The position numbers and the translations under genes were made by a program. Shown here piece after piece: positions 59,780-64,000 of a DNA stretch of 64,000 nt. The stretch is from JACQFK01 sp036383955 (GTDB taxonomy: Bacteria; Planctomycetota; MHYJ01; JACPRB01). The stretch's first letter is position 1, and every line of letters starts with the position of its first letter. Under the pieces are notes generated by a model. The model was not told where the DNA came from. It searched no databases and saw only the letters and a list, made by a program, of their open reading frames with translations. Location: positions 31,832-95,831 of the forward strand of contig DASVNH010000117.1 of the NCBI GenBank assembly GCA_036383955.1. Reading direction: 5' to 3'.

Positions 59780-62578
59780 TTATGGGGCGGGCCGGCGCCT
59801 CGACCTCCGACGCCTATGCAGCGCGGCGAGGGCGATGGGCAGGAGGACCTCGACGCCCAGCAGGCCGCAGTTTCCCCAGGCCTCCTGCGCCTCCGGGACG
59901 GTCTCGTTGTCCAGGTTGGTCACGGAGGGATCGGGGGGATTCATCGGGCCGTAGTTCGCGTCCGCGCTGGTGACCGTCGTGGTGATGAAGTACGACTGCG
60001 AGAAGTCCAGAAGCGCGTCGTCGACCCCGGTGATCGTGATCGTCTGGTCCGTCCCGAAGTTGCCCGCGTCGAAGGTCGCCGACGGCGGAGACACTGTGCC
60101 TTCCCCGGTGTCCGTGCTCGCGAAGTTGATCGTCACGTTCGCCGACGGCGCGGTCTGGAGACGCACGGTGAACGTCGCCGTCCCGCCGGCTTCCGTCGTC
60201 GTCAGCCCCACCACCGGCGCCATCAGGATGGCCGCCGTGTCGTTGTCCGCGTTGGTGGCCGTCACGTCGGGAGGATTGGTCCCGTTGTAGCCCGCCGGTC
60301 CCGTCACGACGCCGAGCGTGATCGTATAGGGTTGCGGGCCGTCGACCGCCGGATCCTCCTGGCCCACGACGACCACCGTCTGCGGCGTGTTCCAGTTGGC
60401 CGCGGTGAAGACGAGCTGCGTGATCGTCACCCCGCCCTGCGTCGGGAGGCCCTCGCCCGTGTCCGTCGACGACACCGGGATCGTCACCGTCTCCGCCGCC
60501 ACCAGCGGCTGGAACAGCGTCACCGTGAAGTTCGCCGTGCCGCCCCCCTCCGTCGTGTTGAGGCCGCTCGTCGGAGACACGCTGATCCGGTTCACGTCCA
60601 CGGTCACGTCGTCGCTCGTGCTCAGGTGCCCGTCCGTGATCGTCACCCGGAACACGAAGGTCCCCGCCTGCGTGAAGTTCACGGCGGTGTTCTGCGCCGC
60701 CGGCGAAACGATCGTGGCGCCCGCGCCGCCGCTCAGCTGCGTCCAGGCATAGCTGATCGCCGCGCCGCCCAGGCCGTCGTCCGCCGCGTGCGCGGACGTG
60801 AGGTTGGCGGGGGTGCCGACATCCACCGCCGCGGCGGGGCCGCTCGCGACGACCGACGGGATCGTGTTCGCCAGGTTGAGCGCGTCGGCCTGGGTCAGGA
60901 GGCCGTTATAGACCCGCAGCTCGTCGATGGCCGCCGGGTAGGCCGTCCAGAACGGCGTGGCGACGGTCTTGCCGAGCGTGTTGCCCACAGTGCCCCTCGG
61001 CCCGGTCGCGCTCGCCGCGGGAGTCGAGACGCTGGCGGCGCCGTCGATGAAGATCTGGACGTTTCCGGTCGCGGTCGCCCAGGTCATCACCACGTGGTGC
61101 CACGCCGCGTTGTTGACCGCGGTCGGGGTCTGGACGCGGACGTCGCCGGCGGCGATGCCGATCTGCCCGGCCTGGCTGAAGGAGCCCCAGAAGATGTCGT
61201 CCGCGCCGGCGAACTCCGCGCCGATGAGGGCGGGGCACTCGAAGATGTTGTCGCTGGGGCCGCCGTTGCACTTCGTCCGGATCCAGAACGCGATGGACGA
61301 GTCGGCCGCGCCGAGCACGGGCTGCCAGCTGGCGGCCATCGTGATGACGTCGTTCTCGCCGTCGAACTGCAGGCCGCCCAGGAACTTGCCGTCCTCGATG
61401 AAGTAAGGCCCGGTGTTGGTGGCGGTGGGAGTCGGAAGAGTTCCGTCGTTGCCCCCGGACGCGGCGACGCCGGAGTTGTCGGTCAACGTGAGGCCGGTGC
61501 GCTCGTCGCAGCGGTACCAGTCGACGAGATTGGTCTGGCGCCAGGCCCTGTGGCGGAAGACCTTGGCGTCGCCCGCGACCGGGATCGCGGTGCCGGCCGT
61601 CCGGTCCGCCACCCCGGCGGCGGTGACCGTGTAGAGCGTGTCGGCGACCAGGCCGGTGCAGGAGAGGATGACGGTGCGCTGGTCGAACTGGAGCGTCGCG
61701 GTGTCGACGGTGACGGCGGGGTTGAACGTGTAGTTCCCGGTCGTCTGCGCGGATGCCTGGGTGACCGGCTCGCTGAAGACGACGCGGACCAGCGACTCGC
61801 CGTAGCTCTGGATCATGCTGAGAGCGGGGGCCGTCGAATCCGTGACCGTGTACGTCGCCATGGAGACGCCGTTCGTCAGCGGCGCCCGGACGCCGGTCAC
61901 GGTCAGCGTGGTCGACCCCGACGGCAGGACGACGGGGCCGGTGTAGGGCAGGGGACCGCCGCCGATGTTGTACGTGAGGACTACGCCCGGCACCGGGCAG
62001 TGGGCGCTCACGGCCGCGCCGTTGGTCAGCGCTCCGCCCGCGACGCTGAGCCGCGGCGGCGGCACGGCGGTGAAGAGGTTGCCGGTGGGAACGACCTGTA
62101 TGGCCTGGCCCGCGTATTCCCACTCCAGGATGCAGCCTTCGCCGCCGCCCTTCTCGTACATCTCGACGACGATCGCGTAGCGCTGCCCTGGAATCAGATT
62201 GATGACGCCCTTCGGCGCGTTCGTGCCGGAGCCGGGAATCCCCTGATCGCGCCACTGGTCGACGACCGGAAGGCCGTCCACCCAGCAGCGGCCGCCGTCG
62301 TCGGTCCGCACGTAGAACGTGATCGGGATGGGCGCGGTGCCGGCGCCGGGCGCGAGCACCGAGCCGACCCAGCGGACGGAAATATCCGTGGCGCCGCCGG
62401 CCGAGAAGTCGGCGTCGGCGAAGACGCCGAAGTTCAGCGTCGCGTCCGTCCGGGTCAGCATGGCCCCGGAGGTCGCGGTGAAGTCCGGGTCGGGGAAGTA
62501 CTCGCCCGTCAGGCCGTTCTGCGCGAAGGCCGTCGACGGCAGCGCGAGCGCCGCCAGGAATCCAATCCAAACCTTCAT
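59780..62578 (-). CDS. Secreted PA14 / LamG / PKD-like / Calx-beta multidomain protein with C-terminal tail signal
   Basis: A 932-residue surface protein. It has a signal peptide (MKVWIGFLAALALPSTAFAQ), PA14 (about 22-165; FYVRTDDGGRCWVDG), a chitobiase-C-like domain, a SwmB-like domain (RVVFSEPVTQASAQ) and LamG (about 365-565; LQFDGENDVITM, WHHVVMTW). These are followed by a PKD/REJ-like domain and two Calx-beta-like domains (TTEGGGTANFTVTL, TTEAGGTATFTVRL). The tail has GNCGLLG, a hydrophobic stretch and RRRRSRRR. ATG 62578 is used rather than the longer frame because it starts the signal peptide. Its N-terminal PA14 is related to that of the TIG protein downstream. Confidence 0.87.
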   Translation of the reverse strand: MKVWIGFLAALALPSTAFAQNGLTGEYFPDPDFTATSGAMLTRTDATLNFGVFADADFSAGGATDISVRWVGSVLAPGAGTAPIPITFYVRTDDGGRCWVDGLPVVDQWRDQGIPGSGTNAPKGVINLIPGQRYAIVVEMYEKGGGEGCILEWEYAGQAIQVVPTGNLFTAVPPPRLSVAGGALTNGAAVSAHCPVPGVVLTYNIGGGPLPYTGPVVLPSGSTTLTVTGVRAPLTNGVSMATYTVTDSTAPALSMIQSYGESLVRVVFSEPVTQASAQTTGNYTFNPAVTVDTATLQFDQRTVILSCTGLVADTLYTVTAAGVADRTAGTAIPVAGDAKVFRHRAWRQTNLVDWYRCDERTGLTLTDNSGVAASGGNDGTLPTPTATNTGPYFIEDGKFLGGLQFDGENDVITMAASWQPVLGAADSSIAFWIRTKCNGGPSDNIFECPALIGAEFAGADDIFWGSFSQAGQIGIAAGDVRVQTPTAVNNAAWHHVVMTWATATGNVQIFIDGAASVSTPAASATGPRGTVGNTLGKTVATPFWTAYPAAIDELRVYNGLLTQADALNLANTIPSVVASGPAAAVDVGTPANLTSAHAADDGLGGAAISYAWTQLSGGAGATIVSPAAQNTAVNFTQAGTFVFRVTITDGHLSTSDDVTVDVNRISVSPTSGLNTTEGGGTANFTVTLFQPLVAAETVTIPVSSTDTGEGLPTQGGVTITQLVFTAANWNTPQTVVVVGQEDPAVDGPQPYTITLGVVTGPAGYNGTNPPDVTATNADNDTAAILMAPVVGLTTTEAGGTATFTVRLQTAPSANVTINFASTDTGEGTVSPPSATFDAGNFGTDQTITITGVDDALLDFSQSYFITTTVTSADANYGPMNPPDPSVTNLDNETVPEAQEAWGNCGLLGVEVLLPIALAALHRRRRSRRRPAP

Positions 62579-62650
62579 GGCTCGTGTCCCCCGATCATGC
62601 CCAGCCCGTCTTCCCCATACTCGCCATGCGGCATACATAATATATTTCAT

Positions 62651-62662
62651 ATTCTTAAGAAT
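62651..62662. promoter_or_regulatory. Perfect palindrome ATTCTTAAGAAT in an A+T-rich divergent gap
   Basis: A 12-base perfect palindrome in an A+T-rich island (about 62632-62681), an outlier in this DNA. It lies between the divergent starts at 62578 and 62707, where promoters are expected. It could be a regulator binding site; no repressor gene is adjacent. Confidence 0.4.
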
Positions 62663-62706
62663 GTTGTGATATTACACACACAGGAAACGGGACTTGGGGG
62701 GGTGAG

Positions 62707-63321
62707 ATGCTGATCGGTCTGGTCGCCGCGCTGGGGCTGTCCGCCGGTCTGGTCGACGACCTCCTGCCCCGGACCCTCGGCGAGGACCCCGCGGCCGTCG
62801 AGCCGCAATCGCGCGCTCAGAGCCGTCGCGCCGGGCCGGCGCGCCCCTTCTTCGATTTCGAGCGTGCCGAGCTCGGCGGCTGGATCGGCATCGCGCAGTT
62901 CAGCGGGGAGTTCGAGGCCGATCCCGAATTCGCCGCCGGCGTGATCTTCCGGGTTCCCCTCGGCAAGCTGGGGGCCGCCGGCCTCTGGGCCGAATTGCTG
63001 TTCACCGCCATCGACCGCGATCTGGATGACACCCTGTACGACGAGCTCGACGGCGCCGTCATCGCCCTCGCCGCCGGCCTCGACTACGGCCTCGTCGACG
63101 GCGAGTCGTTTTACGTCCGCCCCCAGGTCGGGTTCTCGTTCGTGTCGTTCGGGGACGTCGAGGGCACCGACGACGGCCTGGGCGTGGTGCTGGGCGCCGT
63201 CTTCGGCACCTACGTGGTGAAGCTGCGGCAGACCGTCACCTTCAGCTACAACCCGCAGCTGTTTTACGACGGAGAGGACTGGGTCCTCTTCCACGCCGTC
63301 GGCTTCAACGTCCGGTTCTAG
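62707..63321 (+). CDS. Predicted small outer-membrane beta-barrel protein
   Basis: A 204-residue exported protein. A short signal region (MLIGLVAALGLSAG) is followed by a basic linker and then alternating strands rich in Phe, Tyr, Gly and Asp (LGGWIGIAQFSGEFEADPEF, FYVRPQVGFSFVSFGDV). It ends in VGFNVRF, with the terminal Phe typical of outer-membrane barrels. Family unrecognised. A G-run precedes the start. The TAG directly abuts the stop of the convergent gene with no spacer. Confidence 0.7.
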   Translation: MLIGLVAALGLSAGLVDDLLPRTLGEDPAAVEPQSRAQSRRAGPARPFFDFERAELGGWIGIAQFSGEFEADPEFAAGVIFRVPLGKLGAAGLWAELLFTAIDRDLDDTLYDELDGAVIALAAGLDYGLVDGESFYVRPQVGFSFVSFGDVEGTDDGLGVVLGAVFGTYVVKLRQTVTFSYNPQLFYDGEDWVLFHAVGFNVRF

Positions 63322-63816
63322 TCACGGGACGTCGATCAGGTACCCGAACAGCGTCGCCACCGCGGCCGTCGTCTCGCCGAAACGGGGGCGTTCGACCTCC
63401 ACCGTCACCCGCGTTCCCGCGTCCGCGAACGCCCGCAGCGGCTGCGCCGCCTGCAGCGTCCCCGGCTTGTCTCCCGTCGCCAGCCCCAGCCGGTGGTCCA
63501 GGATGTCCTCCCCCGACCCCTGCGTCCGCAGGCGCGCCGAGACCCCCGTCCCCGCCACGTTCGCCGTGGCGAACTCGAGGATCAGCCGCTTGCCGCGCGG
63601 GATGTCGAACGAGCTCTCCGCCCGCCGCGCCCCGGCGTCCAGCGTGAGGCTCAGCGTCTTGCGGAACGCCTCGACTCCCGTCGGCGCCACCGCCGGCTCG
63701 GGCCGGTCCAGGAACGCGTTCACCCCCGTCACGTGGGACTCGAGCGCCAGCGCCATCCCCAGCACCCCGAACGTCAGCGCGGCCACCGCCGCCCATTCCT
63801 TCACGCGCATATCCAT
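63322..63816 (-). CDS. Membrane-anchored protein of unknown function
   Basis: A 164-residue protein with one N-terminal membrane segment (WAAVAALTFGVLGMALAL) and an extracytoplasmic beta-rich domain (SSFDIPRGKRLILEFATANV, TRVTVEVERPRFGET). No family recognised. GGGAGG just upstream supports a start at 63816; ATG at 63810 is a close alternative. Stop abuts that of the barrel gene. Confidence 0.65.
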   Translation of the reverse strand: MDMRVKEWAAVAALTFGVLGMALALESHVTGVNAFLDRPEPAVAPTGVEAFRKTLSLTLDAGARRAESSFDIPRGKRLILEFATANVAGTGVSARLRTQGSGEDILDHRLGLATGDKPGTLQAAQPLRAFADAGTRVTVEVERPRFGETTAAVATLFGYLIDVP

Positions 63817-63896
63817 CCTCCCAATTCAGCGAAGTAAGAGTAGGGGAGTGATGTGACTTAATAGGTCTTATAAGAAATGTGCACCACGGCGGTCAC

Positions 63897-63920
63897 CACG
63901 AAGGCACGAAGTGCACGAAG
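63897..63920. repeat. Three CACGAAG heptamers near the right edge
   Basis: CACGAAG at 63897-63903, 63905-63911 and 63914-63920, with one- and two-base spacers. Upstream partner sequence or the neighbouring gene is beyond the window, so orientation relative to a stop codon cannot be judged. Confidence 0.55.
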
Positions 63921-63942
63921 GGCGTTCTTCGAGGATCGCGGG

Positions 63943-63983
63943 GAGGTCGCCACCGGCGACCTCGGCTCCCCGGCGGGGGAGCC
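63943..63983. repeat. Two adjacent perfect hairpins at the right edge
   Basis: GAGGTCGCC-ACC-GGCGACCTC (63943-63963) is directly followed by GGCTCCCC-GGCG-GGGGAGCC (63964-63983). The neighbour to the right is outside the window, so their role (terminator pair or other structured RNA) is open. Together with the CACGAAG repeats they account for most of the 184 bases after the last gene. Confidence 0.6.
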
Positions 63984-64000
63984 GGTTCAGGCGAGATTCT

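Overview
The window is very G+C-rich chromosomal DNA (roughly 70% by eye) with 47 supportable protein genes and no rRNA, tRNA, CRISPR array or transposase that I could find. Three gene groups suggest a Planctomycetota-like bacterium, probably an environmental lineage: DUF1549/DUF1553 cytochrome-like and DUF1501 proteins (42510-46695), ECF sigma factors paired with membrane-anchored partners (18445-20789 and 39277-41219), and very large secreted proteins built from PA14, LamG, TIG, Calx-beta and putative-Ig domains. This assignment is an inference from gene content. No gap between genes exceeds 300 bases. The largest is about 230 bases (59547-59779) and holds only hairpin-forming sequence.

Layout. 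1-6647: L-rhamnose uptake and catabolism (ABC permease cut by the window edge, binding protein, aldolase-dehydrogenase, kinase, isomerase). 6637-9880: a minus-strand group with an unknown membrane protein, a lipoprotein and a fatty-acid-hydroxylase-like protein. 10044-17422: secreted glycoside hydrolase, HtrA-like protease with TPR-like region, zinc alcohol dehydrogenase, and an acetate-type symporter with its DUF485 partner. 17481-20789: beta-propeller protein, then an ECF sigma factor coupled to a FecR-type membrane protein. 20857-27534: outer-membrane barrel, VTC polyphosphate-polymerase-like protein, thymidylate-kinase-like protein fused to about ten 27-residue repeats, DUF4956, CotH kinase with three NBR1-like Ig domains, and a small membrane protein. 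27558-39182: nitrilase, zinc protein, GDPD-HEAT lipoprotein, VIT-VWA protein coupled to a rhombosortase-like protease, LysR regulator, esterase-HEAT, FG-GAP protein, RNB exoribonuclease, zinc-ribbon membrane protein and double-PilZ protein. 39277-48887: second ECF sigma factor, two squalene-cyclase-like repeat proteins, DUF1549/1553, DUF1501, M14 peptidase and Rieske oxygenase. 48925-51357: unknown protein, histidine phosphatase and a double RING-like zinc protein. 51429-63816: two giant secreted multidomain proteins, a small barrel protein and an anchored unknown.

How the genes fit together. Much of the window concerns the cell envelope. The secreted proteins carry C-terminal Gly/Cys-hydrophobic-Arg tails, and a rhombosortase-like protease translationally coupled to one of them could process such tails. 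Two ECF modules share the same anti-sigma-like head fused to different bodies (FecR-malectin-like, and terpene-cyclase-like repeats). VTC, DUF4956 and CotH form a recognisable envelope/polyphosphate-associated group, here interrupted by a kinase-repeat fusion.

Two genome-wide signals stand out. First, many stop codons are immediately followed, or even overlapped, by long quasi-palindromes; several are built from locus-private hexamer or heptamer repeats, three with a C-run/G-run centre. Second, thirteen gene starts have a TANNNT box 6-11 bases upstream, mostly without a Shine-Dalgarno sequence, as expected for leaderless transcripts.
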